The position numbers and the translations under genes were made by a program. From Kineosporia sp. R_H_3 (lineage in GTDB: Bacteria; Actinomycetota; Actinomycetes; Actinomycetales; Kineosporiaceae), in NCBI RefSeq assembly GCF_002198675.1, contig NZ_MWLL01000152.1, forward strand, positions 1 through 50,109: a stretch of DNA of 50,109 bases. Reading direction: 5' to 3'. Under the pieces are notes generated by a model that saw only the letters and a list, made by a program, of their open reading frames with translations, did not search any database and was not told the origin of the DNA. Shown here in pieces: positions 14,731 through 22,760 of this stretch (positions are counted from its first letter, which is position 1; every line of letters starts with the position of its first letter).

Positions 14731-15531
14731 ATGGAGCAGCCAGGCCGGGAACGGCACCCTCAGGTTCCTCTGACCGAGCACGACTCCGCTCTACTGGCGT
14801 TCATCGAACCTTCTGAACAGATCGTTCGGCGCGATGTCCCAAGGGCCTGCGTCATCACCTTCTTCGGTGATGTCGTGGATCGGCTCGTCGAGCGTCGAGG
14901 CGCGCGCGTGCTCGTCGAGAACCGCTGGGAAGACGGCCCGCACCCCCTGCTCGAGGTCGAGCACGGCGAGGAGCGGCTCGCGGTTCTCCGATCGGGGGTG
15001 GGCGCACCCCTGGCCGGAGCCCTCCTCGAAGAGGTCATCGCCGCGGGATGTCGGTCGTTCGTGGTCTGCGGCGGCGCGGGGGCGCTCCGCAGCGAGCTGA
15101 CGCTGGGGCACTTCGTCGTGGTGTCGTCCGCGATCCGCGACGAAGGGACCTCCTACCACTACCTGCCCGCGGCCCGGAGCATCCAGTTCGACGAGGTCGC
15201 TCGAAGGGTGCTCGAGGAGGTCCTCGAAGCGCGAGGGGCTCCGTTCGTCGTCGGTCGGACGTGGACGACGGACGCGCCGTACCGGGAGACCCCGGGGAAG
15301 ATCGCGCGGCGTCGGGCCGAAGGGTGTCTGACCGTCGAGATGGAGGCGGCTGCGCTGGCAGCGGTAGCGCGTTTTCGCGGGGTTCCTCTCGCCCAGGTCG
15401 TCTACTGCGGCGACGATCTCGCGGGCGACGAGTGGGACCACCGCTCCTGGCAGGACCTCTCCGACGTTCGCGAGGACCTGTTCGACCTCGCAGCGTCCGC
15501 CGCGATCGCGCTGGCGCGCGTGACCACCTGA
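14731..15531 (+). CDS. Nucleoside phosphorylase / nucleosidase family protein
   Basis: 266 residues of the PNP/UDP phosphorylase fold. Family features are 'LRSGVGAPLAGALLEEVIAA' and 'FVVCGGAGALRSELTLGHFV' (phosphate/ribose side), 'AIRDEGTSYHYLPAA' and the substrate-Glu motif 'CLTVEMEAAALAAVARFRGV'. The C-terminal 'YCGDDLAGDEWDHRSW' supplies the late Asp of the active site. It probably cleaves a purine or uridine nucleoside; the specificity cannot be read. ATG 14731 lies 6 bases after CAGGGGC. It is next to the low-bias EcsC-like gene and on the same strand, with a 251-base gap, so operon membership is doubtful. Confidence 0.8.
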   Translation: MEQPGRERHPQVPLTEHDSALLAFIEPSEQIVRRDVPRACVITFFGDVVDRLVERRGARVLVENRWEDGPHPLLEVEHGEERLAVLRSGVGAPLAGALLEEVIAAGCRSFVVCGGAGALRSELTLGHFVVVSSAIRDEGTSYHYLPAARSIQFDEVARRVLEEVLEARGAPFVVGRTWTTDAPYRETPGKIARRRAEGCLTVEMEAAALAAVARFRGVPLAQVVYCGDDLAGDEWDHRSWQDLSDVREDLFDLAASAAIALARVTT

Positions 15532-15550
15532 GTGACGGCGATGACCACTG

Positions 15551-15591
15551 CGGGGATGTCCGAGCGGCACTCTGCCGTTGCGATGTCCCCG
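15551..15591. terminator. Two-stem hairpin between convergent genes
   Basis: The outer stem CGGGGA/TCCCCG (15551-15556 with 15586-15591) encloses an inner CGGCA/TGCCG hairpin with a 3-base loop. It lies between two converging genes, as expected of a shared terminator. Confidence 0.5.
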
Positions 15592-15609
15592 TAGCCGGCG
15601 GTGTACGCG

Positions 15610-16005
15610 TCACATGTCGCGCATGCGGGCGAGGCATCGCGGGCATGCCGGGCCGGTGTCGTCGAAGAGGTCGACGTGGAGGACCGCTGCGACGTCACCG
15701 TGCACGAGGCCGCACAGGCTGGTGCCGTCGTCGAACCGCGACAGGTGCACGTCGGCGGGCGGGCCGTCGGGTGCGGCGACCTGCGCCGCGGCAGCGAGGT
15801 CCGCGGCGGACGCCTTCCGGATCTCGACGACCAGGGTGGGGAAGTGCGCGAGCGTCCGCGTCATCCTCCGTGCGACGGACCACGCCTGCCAGCGCCACCG
15901 GACGACGACCGGGGCGTAGGCACGCTGCTCGTCGTCGACGGTCCACGTCGACTGCACGCACCACGGCACCCGCCCATGCTGCCCGGCCACGCCGACCCGC
16001 GTCAC
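15610..16005 (-). CDS. Hypothetical Cys-containing small protein
   Basis: About 131 residues from GTG 16005; in-frame GTGs at 16014 and downstream are alternatives, and no start is decisive. The C-terminus 'SLCGLVHGDVAAVLHVDLFD' followed by 'PACPRCLARMRDM' has a CxxC that, with the upstream Cys, could bind zinc. The middle ('AHFPTLVVEIRKASAADLAA') is well-formed protein sequence. The competing frames here are richer in Arg and Pro runs and look like artefacts. No family is recognised. Confidence 0.55.
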   Translation of the reverse strand: MTRVGVAGQHGRVPWCVQSTWTVDDEQRAYAPVVVRWRWQAWSVARRMTRTLAHFPTLVVEIRKASAADLAAAAQVAAPDGPPADVHLSRFDDGTSLCGLVHGDVAAVLHVDLFDDTGPACPRCLARMRDM

Positions 16006-16074
16006 CGCCCGCACGACCCCGGTACGGCGAATCCCGGGTGACGCCCGCGCGGCGGCGGCGTCAGGATGGCGGGG

Positions 16075-16899
16075 ATGACACCGGCTGCCGCGCCCCCGCT
16101 CGCCGAGGCCGACCGTCGGCAGGTCGGCGACGTCGTGGACGCCGTCCGGCGGGTGCTCGGCGGGGACCTCGTCGCCGTCTACCTGTACGGGTCCGCGACG
16201 TCGTCCGGGCTGCGGCCGGACAGCGACCTCGACCTGCTCGTCGTCGTCCGGGCGCCGCTCGGGCAACGGGTCAGGCCGCTGCTCGACTCCGTCCTGGCCC
16301 GGTCGGGACGGCGTCACGGGCTGCGGCCGGTCGAGCTCACCGTCGTCGTCGCCGACCGGGTACGGCCGTGGCGCTACCCGCCGCCGCGCGAGCTGCAGTA
16401 CGGCGAGTGGCTCCGGGCCGGGCTCGAGGCCTTCGACCCGGCGGCGGGCGGGCCGGCGCCGTGGGGCGGTCCCGACGACCCCGACCTCGCGTGCCTGCTC
16501 ACCCAGGTGCTCCTCGACGGCGTCGCACTCGTCGGCCCGCCGGCTGCCCAGGTGCTCGACCCGGTGCCCCTGGCCGACCTGCGGCACGCTGTCGCGGACG
16601 GCGTGCCCGGGCTGCTCGCCGACCTCGAGGACGACACCCGCAACGTCCTGCTCACCCTCGCCCGGATCCTCGCGACGCTGCGCACCGACCGGATCTGGTC
16701 GAAGGACGAGGCGGCCGCGCAGGTGAGGGACGACGTTCCCGCCGAGCTGCGGCCGCTCCTCGACCTCGCGGCCGCCGCCTACCGGGGCGAGGCGGACGAC
16801 GAATGGGCCCCGCTGCTGGACGGTGCCGGCCGTCTCGCCCGCCGGCTCGCCGAGCTCGTCGGGGATGAGCGGGGTGCCCAGGATCAGCCGAGCGAGTAG
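16075..16899 (+). CDS. AadA-like (ANT(3'')-type) aminoglycoside nucleotidyltransferase
   Basis: About 274 residues. The nucleotidyltransferase signature 'YLYGSATSSGLRPDSDLDLL' carries the GS and DxD residues. 'RELQYGEWLRAGLEAFDP', 'DPDLACLLTQVLLDGVALVG' and 'LLTLARILATLRTDRIWSKD' match the spectinomycin/streptomycin adenylyltransferase family, including the C-terminal helical domain. ATG 16075 is preferred over ATG 16066 because CAGGAT ends 7 bases before it, but both are possible. The 3' end overlaps the convergent FG-GAP gene by 16 bases. It has normal host codon use and no adjacent cassette or integrase, so it is probably intrinsic. Whether it confers resistance cannot be told from sequence. 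Confidence 0.75.
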   Translation: MTPAAAPPLAEADRRQVGDVVDAVRRVLGGDLVAVYLYGSATSSGLRPDSDLDLLVVVRAPLGQRVRPLLDSVLARSGRRHGLRPVELTVVVADRVRPWRYPPPRELQYGEWLRAGLEAFDPAAGGPAPWGGPDDPDLACLLTQVLLDGVALVGPPAAQVLDPVPLADLRHAVADGVPGLLADLEDDTRNVLLTLARILATLRTDRIWSKDEAAAQVRDDVPAELRPLLDLAAAAYRGEADDEWAPLLDGAGRLARRLAELVGDERGAQDQPSE

Positions 16900-18461
16900 C
16901 CCCAGTGCCCGCGGGAGGTCCTGCCGCCCGCGACGTTCGGGGTGTCGGCCTCGAGGGTGACGGACGGCCTGCCGCCACCGACCCCGTCGAGGAATCGGTG
17001 CACGAGCCCGGCCTCCGTCGTCGTCCCGAGCGTCTCGCCGGGGGCGCCCACGAGGAAGTCGTCGCGGAACTGGCCGTCGACGGCGAGGGGCTGCACCGAG
17101 AAGCCGAACGCGTCACCGGGTTCCGGGGTCCCGGCGACCCCGAGCCAGTCCTGGCTGAGCCGCTCCCCGTTGAGCACGACCAGGCCGGACGGCCCCCCGT
17201 ACAGGAGCGACACCGACCCGGCGTTGCGGATCGCACCGATGGCGTCGCCGGGCGTCCCGACGACGAGGTCCTTGGTGCCGTCCTGGTTGAGCTCCACGAC
17301 GGCGAGCGAGAAGCCGAACGCGTCACCCGCCCCGGCGACGCCCTGCACCCCGGCCGTATCCTGGGTGATCATCTGGGCCCCGGTCGCCCGGACCGGGCCC
17401 GAGGTCGACCCGCTGTGCACGACGGTCACCGCACCGGCACCGGAGTTCTCACCCGGGGCGCCGACGACGATGTCGGCCGTCGCGTCGCCGGTGACGTCGC
17501 CCACGGCCACGGTCTGTCCGAAAGCGTCGCCGACCTCGGCCGTCCCCGGGACGCCGGCGGTGTTCTGGCTGTAGTCCGGGCCGACCCGCAAGCCGCCGTC
17601 CAACGTGCCGAGGAGGACGTCGACCACGCCGTAGCCGTTCTCGCCCGGAACGCCGACGACGATGTCGTCGATACCGTCGTGCGTGACGTCCCCGGTGGCC
17701 AGCGAGTAGCCGAACGCGTCGCCGTTCTCCGAGACACCGGGCACGATCGCGGCGTCCTGCGTGAGGGTGACGTCGGCCCGGGCGGCGCGACCGACACCGG
17801 TCATCCAGTCGTAGAACACGGTCACCGCGCCACGATCGGCGCCCGCACCCGCCGTGCCCGTGTCGAAGGGTGCGCCGACGACGAGGTCGACGATGCCGTC
17901 GCCGTCCAGCTCCGCGGTCGCCAGCGACGCGCCGAACGCCTCACCGGCGCGCCCGGAACCCGGGGTGACGCTGTCCTGCGTGAGGAACTGGGCGCCCGCG
18001 GTGGTCAGCCCCGCACCGGGCGAGCCGTAGAGGACCGTCACGGAGCCGGTGGCTCTGTTGTTGCCCGGCGCACCGATCGCGAGGTCCGCGCAGCCGTCGC
18101 GGTTGAGGTCGGCGACCTGCGTCGCCGCACCGAACCGGTCACCCGCGGCGTCCACGCCCGGGACACCGCCGATGCCCTGCGCGAAGACCTGGTCGTCGGG
18201 CGCGTCCCCGGAGCCGGTAAAGGTGAGACCGGCCGCCGTCCCGTAGAACACATGCACCCGGCCACCACGGGTCGCGCCGCCGTCCGCCTCGCCGACGACT
18301 GCGTCGGGGAAGCCGTCGCCGTTGAAGTCGCCCAGCGGGAACGGCGCGCACTCCGTCACCGCTGCGTCGACCGGGGGCGTCGCAAGGAACAGCACGCCCG
18401 GCAGGACGAGCGCGGCCACGAGCGCGGTCCGGCGGAGCCGGAGGATGGAACCGGGTGTCAT
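16884..18461 (-). CDS. Secreted FG-GAP (integrin-alpha-like) seven-bladed propeller protein, copy 1
   Basis: 525 residues. The signal peptide (about residues 1-33, 'ALVAALVLPGVLFLATPPVDA') is followed by 'CAPFPLGDFNGDGFPDAVVG', the first of seven FG-GAP blades; others read 'LNRDGCADLAIGAPG', 'LDGDGIVDLVVGAPF', 'VTHDGIDDIVVGVPGE', 'VTGDATADIVVGAPGE', 'LNQDGTKDLVVGTPGD' and 'RDDFLVGAPGE'. The D-rich loops should bind Ca2+. The tail 'TPNVAGGRTSRGHWGYSLG' is shared with the two upstream paralogues. ATG 18461 has GAGG 8 bases upstream. The role is probably a surface or secreted binding protein; the ligand is unknown. Confidence 0.88.
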   Translation of the reverse strand: MTPGSILRLRRTALVAALVLPGVLFLATPPVDAAVTECAPFPLGDFNGDGFPDAVVGEADGGATRGGRVHVFYGTAAGLTFTGSGDAPDDQVFAQGIGGVPGVDAAGDRFGAATQVADLNRDGCADLAIGAPGNNRATGSVTVLYGSPGAGLTTAGAQFLTQDSVTPGSGRAGEAFGASLATAELDGDGIVDLVVGAPFDTGTAGAGADRGAVTVFYDWMTGVGRAARADVTLTQDAAIVPGVSENGDAFGYSLATGDVTHDGIDDIVVGVPGENGYGVVDVLLGTLDGGLRVGPDYSQNTAGVPGTAEVGDAFGQTVAVGDVTGDATADIVVGAPGENSGAGAVTVVHSGSTSGPVRATGAQMITQDTAGVQGVAGAGDAFGFSLAVVELNQDGTKDLVVGTPGDAIGAIRNAGSVSLLYGGPSGLVVLNGERLSQDWLGVAGTPEPGDAFGFSVQPLAVDGQFRDDFLVGAPGETLGTTTEAGLVHRFLDGVGGGRPSVTLEADTPNVAGGRTSRGHWGYSLG

Positions 18462-18483
18462 TCGAGCAGCCTCACCGATCGGA

Positions 18484-18501
18484 GGGCGCGCCTCGGCGCC
18501 C
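18484..18501. promoter_or_regulatory. Leader hairpin of FG-GAP copy 1
   Basis: GGGCGC/GCGCCC with a 6-base loop, 23-40 bases upstream of the start. Copies 2 and 3 also have a GC hairpin in their leaders. A palindrome GACATCAtcTGATGTC (18542-18557), possibly an operator, lies further upstream. Confidence 0.4.
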
Positions 18502-18541
18502 GGACGCGGTCATGTTCCCTGACCGGACAGGACACGTGCAG

Positions 18542-18557
18542 GACATCATCTGATGTC
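18542..18557. promoter_or_regulatory. Palindrome upstream of FG-GAP copy 1
   Basis: GACATCA-TC-TGATGTC, a 7-bp inverted repeat about 80-96 bases before the start codon. It is a candidate operator overlapping the promoter region. No regulator is implied by the neighbours. Confidence 0.35.
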
Positions 18558-18603
18558 ACCCCCGACGGCCCAGTGCCCGGCATGCAGGGCCCCGCCCGTA
18601 CCG

Positions 18604-20196
18604 TCAGTCGAGCGAGAACCCCCAGTGCCCGTTCGTCGTCCGGCCGCCTGCGACGTTGAGCTTGTCGGCCTCGACCTCCGAGCTGCCGACGCCGGAGGGA
18701 CCCGTCGTCCGCCCGGGCAGGATCAGGGTGAGCCCGGCCTCGGAGACCGCGCCGAGGGTCTCGCCGGGGACACCGACGAGCAGGTCGTCGACCCCGGTGT
18801 TGCGGATCCCCGCGCCGGAGACCGCGAACCCGAAGCCGTCGCCGCTCTCCGCGCCGCCGGGGACGCCGACCGACTCCTGGCTGATCCGCGCCCCGCCGTA
18901 GCCGGCCAAGGTCGCCCCGGCGGCCGAGCCGCGCAGCACGGTCACCGAGCCGGCCCCGACGACCGCGCCGATGTCGTCACCGGGGGTTCCGATCGCCACG
19001 TCGCCGTAGCTGTCCGAGTCGAGGTCGGCGACGGCGATCGCGAAGCCGAAGTCGTCCGCGACCCCGGCGGCGCCGTCGACGCCGGCCGTGCTCTGGCTGA
19101 AGGCCTGCGCTCCCGCGACCCCGACGGCGTGGGTCGTGCCGTCGCTGAGCAGGATCGTCACCGCGCCGCGGCCGACGTTCTCGCCCGGCGCGCCGATGAG
19201 CACGTCCGGTGCGCCGTCGCCCGTGATGTCCCCGAGGGTCACCGTCTCGCCGAAGGAGTCGTCGGTCTCGCTCGCGCCCGGCACGCCCGGGGTGCTCTGG
19301 CTCCACCCGGTGCCCGCGGTGGCACCGACGCCGGTCGCGCTGCCCGGCAGGAGGGAGACGAGGCCGCTGCCGTTCTCGCCCGGGGCACCGACGACGAGGT
19401 CGTCGATGCTGTCGCCGGTGACGTCGCCCGCCGCGACCGCGTAGCCGAACGCGTCGCCGTCCTCCGCCGTGCCGGGCACGGTGGCGTCGTTCTGGTCCAC
19501 CAGGACGTCGGCGCGGGTGCTGCGCCCGACGCCCGTCGTGGCGCCGTAGAAGACGGCGACGGCGCCCTGGTCGGCGCCGCCCGGCACCTCGACGATGTCG
19601 AAGGGGGCGCCGACGGCGAGGTCCTCGACCCCGTCGTCGTCGAGGTCGCCCACCGCGATCGAGGCGCCGAACTGCTCGCCGAAGCGCGCCTCGCCGGCGG
19701 CGATGCTGTCCTGGCTGAGGAACTGGGCGCCGGTCGTCCGCAGCCCGGTGCCCGGCGAGCCGTAGAGGACCGTCACCGACCCGACCCGGCGGTTGTTGCC
19801 GGGAGCACCGATCGCGAGGTCCGCGCAGCCGTCGTCGTTGAGATCACCCGCCGTCACGGTCGCGCCGAACCCGTCGCCCGCGGCGTCGACGCCCGGCACA
19901 CCGCCGACGCCCTGCTGGAAGACCTGGTCGTCCGGGGCGTCCCCGGAGCCGGTGAAGGTCGGGCCGGACGCCGTCCCGTAGAAGACGTGCACCTTGCCGC
20001 CGTGGGTCGCGCCGCCGTCCACCTCACCGACCGCGAAGTCCGCGAAGCCGTCGCCGTTGAAGTCCTGGGGCGTCCCGGCGCAGGAGGCGACGACGGCACC
20101 CGCGGGGTCGGCGGCCACGAGCAGCGCGGCGGGGAGCAGGAGCGATGCCAGTGCCGCCCCGGCGCGACGACGGTGGGACGGGAAGCTCGGTGCCAT
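18604..20196 (-). CDS. Secreted FG-GAP propeller protein, copy 2
   Basis: About 530 residues from ATG 20196, chosen for the GAGG 8 bases upstream and because the signal peptide ('AGAALASLLLPAALLVAADPA') follows directly; the frame is open to 20301 but the extra residues look non-coding. Seven FG-GAP blades are visible ('DFNGDGFADFAVGE', 'LNDDGCADLAIGAPG', 'LDDDGVEDLAVGAPF', 'VTGDSIDDLVVGAPGE', 'ITGDGAPDVLIGAPGE', 'LDSDSYGDVAIGTPGD', 'GVDDLLVGVPGE'). The tail is 'KLNVAGGRTTNGHWGFSLD'. It is a tandem paralogue of copies 1 and 3 with its own leader, so it is likely transcribed separately. Function is inferred to be extracellular binding. Confidence 0.88.
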   Translation of the reverse strand: MAPSFPSHRRRAGAALASLLLPAALLVAADPAGAVVASCAGTPQDFNGDGFADFAVGEVDGGATHGGKVHVFYGTASGPTFTGSGDAPDDQVFQQGVGGVPGVDAAGDGFGATVTAGDLNDDGCADLAIGAPGNNRRVGSVTVLYGSPGTGLRTTGAQFLSQDSIAAGEARFGEQFGASIAVGDLDDDGVEDLAVGAPFDIVEVPGGADQGAVAVFYGATTGVGRSTRADVLVDQNDATVPGTAEDGDAFGYAVAAGDVTGDSIDDLVVGAPGENGSGLVSLLPGSATGVGATAGTGWSQSTPGVPGASETDDSFGETVTLGDITGDGAPDVLIGAPGENVGRGAVTILLSDGTTHAVGVAGAQAFSQSTAGVDGAAGVADDFGFAIAVADLDSDSYGDVAIGTPGDDIGAVVGAGSVTVLRGSAAGATLAGYGGARISQESVGVPGGAESGDGFGFAVSGAGIRNTGVDDLLVGVPGETLGAVSEAGLTLILPGRTTGPSGVGSSEVEADKLNVAGGRTTNGHWGFSLD

Positions 20197-20230
20197 GGGT
20201 GACCTCGCGGGACGGCGGGCACCGGCGCGG

Positions 20231-20265
20231 CACCCCGGGACCGCCATCATGGCGGCCCCGGGGTG
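20231..20265. terminator. Strong 35-nt hairpin between FG-GAP copies 3 and 2
   Basis: CACCCCGGG (20231-20239) pairs with CCCGGGGTG (20257-20265). One A/C mismatch follows, then CCGCC/GGCGG closes a 5-base loop. It is 58 bases beyond the stop of copy 3 and 35 bases before the start of copy 2, so it is either the terminator of copy 3 or a leader element of copy 2. Confidence 0.55.
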
Positions 20266-20322
20266 TCTACGCAGGGGAATCAGAGATGCACGGTGTGTCA
20301 CATCGCTGATCCGGGCAGGGCG

Positions 20323-21912
20323 TCAGTCGATCGACCAGCCCCAGCGACCCTCCGCCGTCCGGGCACCGGCGACGTTCGGCGTCCCGGCCTCGATCGTGTC
20401 GCTCCCCGTCCCCGACGGCCCGGTCGCCGTGGCGGTGAGGACGACCATGAGCCCGGCCCGCAGGACGCCGTTGATGCTCTCGCCCGGCGCGCTGATGACG
20501 ACGTTCTCCGTTGCGAGCCCCTGCACCGCGGCACCGGTGACGGCGAACCCGAAGAGGTCGCCGTTCTCCGGGGACCCGGCGACGCCCGTGGTGTCCTGGG
20601 TGATCCGGACGCCGCCGAACCCGGCGGTCGTCATCCCGGCCGCCGAACCACGCATGATCGACACCGAGCCGGCCTCCGAACGCGTCGTCACGGCGTCCGA
20701 CGGGGTACCGATGACGACATCGCCGAACGCGTCGCCGTCGAGCTTCGCGACGGCCACCGAGCCACCGAAGAAGTCGCCGTTCCCCGGGGTGCCGTCGACG
20801 CCCGTGACCGCCTGGGAGACGGTCTGCGCGCCGGTCGTCGTGAGCTTCTTCGTCACCGGGTCGCTGTAGATCACCTGGACGATGCCGCGCGCGTTGTCCT
20901 CGCCCGGGACGCCGGTGACGAGGTCGGGCGCGCCGTCGCCGTTCACGTCGCCCGTCGTCACGTAGTAGCCGAAGTGGTCGAAGTCCTCGGGCGCCCCGGG
21001 GACGCCGACACTGTCCTGGCTGAACGTGAGGCCGGTCGTCGCGCCGACTCCGGTCGCGCTGCCGGGCAGCACCTGGACGATCCCGGCCCCGATGTTCTCG
21101 CCCGGCACCCCGACGACGACGTCGGAGATGCCGTCCGCGGTGACGTCGTCCGCACCGATGATGAAGCCGAACGCGTCGCCGTCCTCGGCCGTGCCGGGGA
21201 CCGAGGCGAGGTTCTGGTGGTGGATCGACGCGGGCCGGGTGCCCTTGTTCACGCCGGCCGCCGAGCCGTAGAGGACGACGACGGCGCCGCGCTCGGTGCC
21301 GCCGCCGACGGCGTCGAACGGCGCGGAGGCGGCGAGGTCGGCGACCCCGTCGCCGTCGAAGTCGCCGACGGACAGGCCGGACCCGAAGCCCTCGTCGGGC
21401 TCGGCCTCGCCGGCACCCACGACGTCCTCGGTGAAGAACTGCGAGCCCGTACCGGAGAGGCCGGTGATCGAGCCGTAGAGGACGACGACGGCGCCCCGGC
21501 CGGAGGCGTTGCCCGGCATGCCGACCGCGACGTCCGCGCAGCCGTCGTCGTTGAGGTCGCCCATCTGCACCGTGGCGCCGAACGCGTCGCCCTTGGAGTC
21601 CACGCCGGCGATGCCGCCGACGCCCTGCGCGAAGACCTGGTCGTCGGGCGCGTCGCCCGTCGCCACGGTCGCCGGGCCGGTCGCCGTCCCGTAGAAGACG
21701 TGCAGTCGGCCGCCGCCCGTCGGGCCGCCGCGCAGCTCGCCGATCGCGATGTCGGCGAAGCCGTCACCGTTGATGTCCTGCGGCTTGCCGGAGCAGGCGG
21801 TCACGACGGCCTGCGTGGGCCCGGCCGACACGAGCAGCGCGGCGGCGGGGAGCAGCAGGGCGGCGACGGTCGCTTCGACGCGACGACGCCGGGAGGGGCG
21901 GTTCGGGGCCAT
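20323..21912 (-). CDS. Secreted FG-GAP propeller protein, copy 3
   Basis: 529 residues from ATG 21912, with AAGGGA 7 bases upstream. The signal peptide ('TVAALLLPAAALLVSAGPTQA') precedes 'CSGKPQDINGDGFADIAIGE'. Seven FG-GAP blades follow, of which the last ('GLATENVVISAPGE') has lost its Ca2+-loop Asp residues. The tail 'TPNVAGARTAEGRWGWSID' is the most divergent of the three. It is the most upstream member of the tandem array. A single Cys near the mature N-terminus and a second at 'LNDDGCADVAVG' are kept in all three copies, which suggests a conserved disulfide. Confidence 0.88.
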   Translation of the reverse strand: MAPNRPSRRRRVEATVAALLLPAAALLVSAGPTQAVVTACSGKPQDINGDGFADIAIGELRGGPTGGGRLHVFYGTATGPATVATGDAPDDQVFAQGVGGIAGVDSKGDAFGATVQMGDLNDDGCADVAVGMPGNASGRGAVVVLYGSITGLSGTGSQFFTEDVVGAGEAEPDEGFGSGLSVGDFDGDGVADLAASAPFDAVGGGTERGAVVVLYGSAAGVNKGTRPASIHHQNLASVPGTAEDGDAFGFIIGADDVTADGISDVVVGVPGENIGAGIVQVLPGSATGVGATTGLTFSQDSVGVPGAPEDFDHFGYYVTTGDVNGDGAPDLVTGVPGEDNARGIVQVIYSDPVTKKLTTTGAQTVSQAVTGVDGTPGNGDFFGGSVAVAKLDGDAFGDVVIGTPSDAVTTRSEAGSVSIMRGSAAGMTTAGFGGVRITQDTTGVAGSPENGDLFGFAVTGAAVQGLATENVVISAPGESINGVLRAGLMVVLTATATGPSGTGSDTIEAGTPNVAGARTAEGRWGWSID

Positions 21913-21931
21913 GTCATCCCTTGGTGCCAGA

Positions 21932-21959
21932 GGGCGCCCGTGACGCCCAGGGGGCGCCC
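21932..21959. promoter_or_regulatory. Leader hairpin of FG-GAP copy 3
   Basis: GGGCGCCC at 21932-21939 and again at 21952-21959, a self-complementary octamer giving an 8-bp stem with a 12-base loop 20-47 bases upstream of the start. The 12-mer CCATCATGGCGG (21958-21969) also occurs in the copy 2 leader (20244-20255) at nearly the same distance from the start. Confidence 0.45.
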
Positions 21960-22204
21960 ATCATGGCGGAGCGTGATCGTCACAGGAAGCGGATCGGGCC
22001 GGTCATACGGTGGGTGACAAAGATTTAGGGTTCGCGCCGCACCCCAACGGGTGACGAGGTCTCGCACCGCACCTCCCCGATCACAGAACGACACCATGCA
22101 CCCCTGCTCCGAAGACTGCCGATGCTCACGTCCGGTACCGATCCGAGACCGTCCGCACCCCCGATCCGGGACCTGCGGCGAGCATCATGGGAGCGGGAGG
22201 GATC

Positions 22205-22714
22205 ATGAGACGACTGGTGCGGCTCGGGCTGCTGGTGGCGGTCGCGGCGGCGGGGCTGGGGCTGTTCGCGCCGACGACGGCGACCGCGTCGTGCGCCGGG
22301 GCACAGATCGCGGTGCCGGGGCCGACGGCGTCACCGACCTCGCTGCCCGGCAGCGACGTCCCCGTGCCCGTCGTCCGGCTCGAGCCGGGCGCCACGGTGA
22401 CGGTCACCGGCAAGTACTTCTTCGCCGGGTGCGACGACACCGGTTCGGTGACGGTCTACGGGCCGGGGTGCGAGCGCGCGGACCCGCCGACGCCGTCCGT
22501 CCCGCTGCAGGACGTCGCCCTCGAGCTCACGTGGAACGGGCGCACCTTCCCGCTGGGCACCGCCGACGCCGGCGGCGAGGAGACCGGCTACGCCACGAGC
22601 TGGACCTTCACCGTGCCCGAGGACGTCGTCCCCGGCGTCGCGACCGGGATCCTCACGACGTCGGCGCCGCTCGGGCAGGTCTGGGGCGTCGAGTTCGTCG
22701 GGGACGCGGGCTGA
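22205..22714 (+). CDS. Hypothetical secreted protein
   Basis: 169 residues from ATG 22205, which has GGGAGGG 4 bases upstream. The signal peptide 'MRRLVRLGLLVAVAAAGLGL' ends near 'TATASCAG'; the Cys right after the cleavage region might be a lipobox, but the context (TAS-C) is poor. The mature part has 'LEPGATVTVTGKYFFAGCDD', 'VTVYGPGCE' and 'WTFTVPEDVVPGVATGILTT', an Ig-like beta pattern of the kind seen in extracellular adhesion or cupredoxin-like folds. No family is recognised. It is divergent from the FG-GAP cluster, and both are exported. Confidence 0.75.
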   Translation: MRRLVRLGLLVAVAAAGLGLFAPTTATASCAGAQIAVPGPTASPTSLPGSDVPVPVVRLEPGATVTVTGKYFFAGCDDTGSVTVYGPGCERADPPTPSVPLQDVALELTWNGRTFPLGTADAGGEETGYATSWTFTVPEDVVPGVATGILTTSAPLGQVWGVEFVGDAG

Positions 22715-22760
22715 GAACCCGGCTGAGGTGGCCCTGCACGCGCCCGTAGTCTCGTCGTCC

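Noticed and set aside
13652-15531. A new defence system formed by the EcsC-like and phosphorylase-like genes.
   Set aside because: They are 251 bases apart, with no nuclease, ATPase, sensor or phage-linked neighbour. Two genes do not support such a claim without a recurrence test.
21970-22060. An AT-richer stretch with a possible ECF-type promoter (GAACCC ... CGTAT on the minus strand).
   Set aside because: The spacing of about 20 bases is too long for known ECF promoters and no sigma factor gene is near. Kept only as part of the FG-GAP copy 3 leader.
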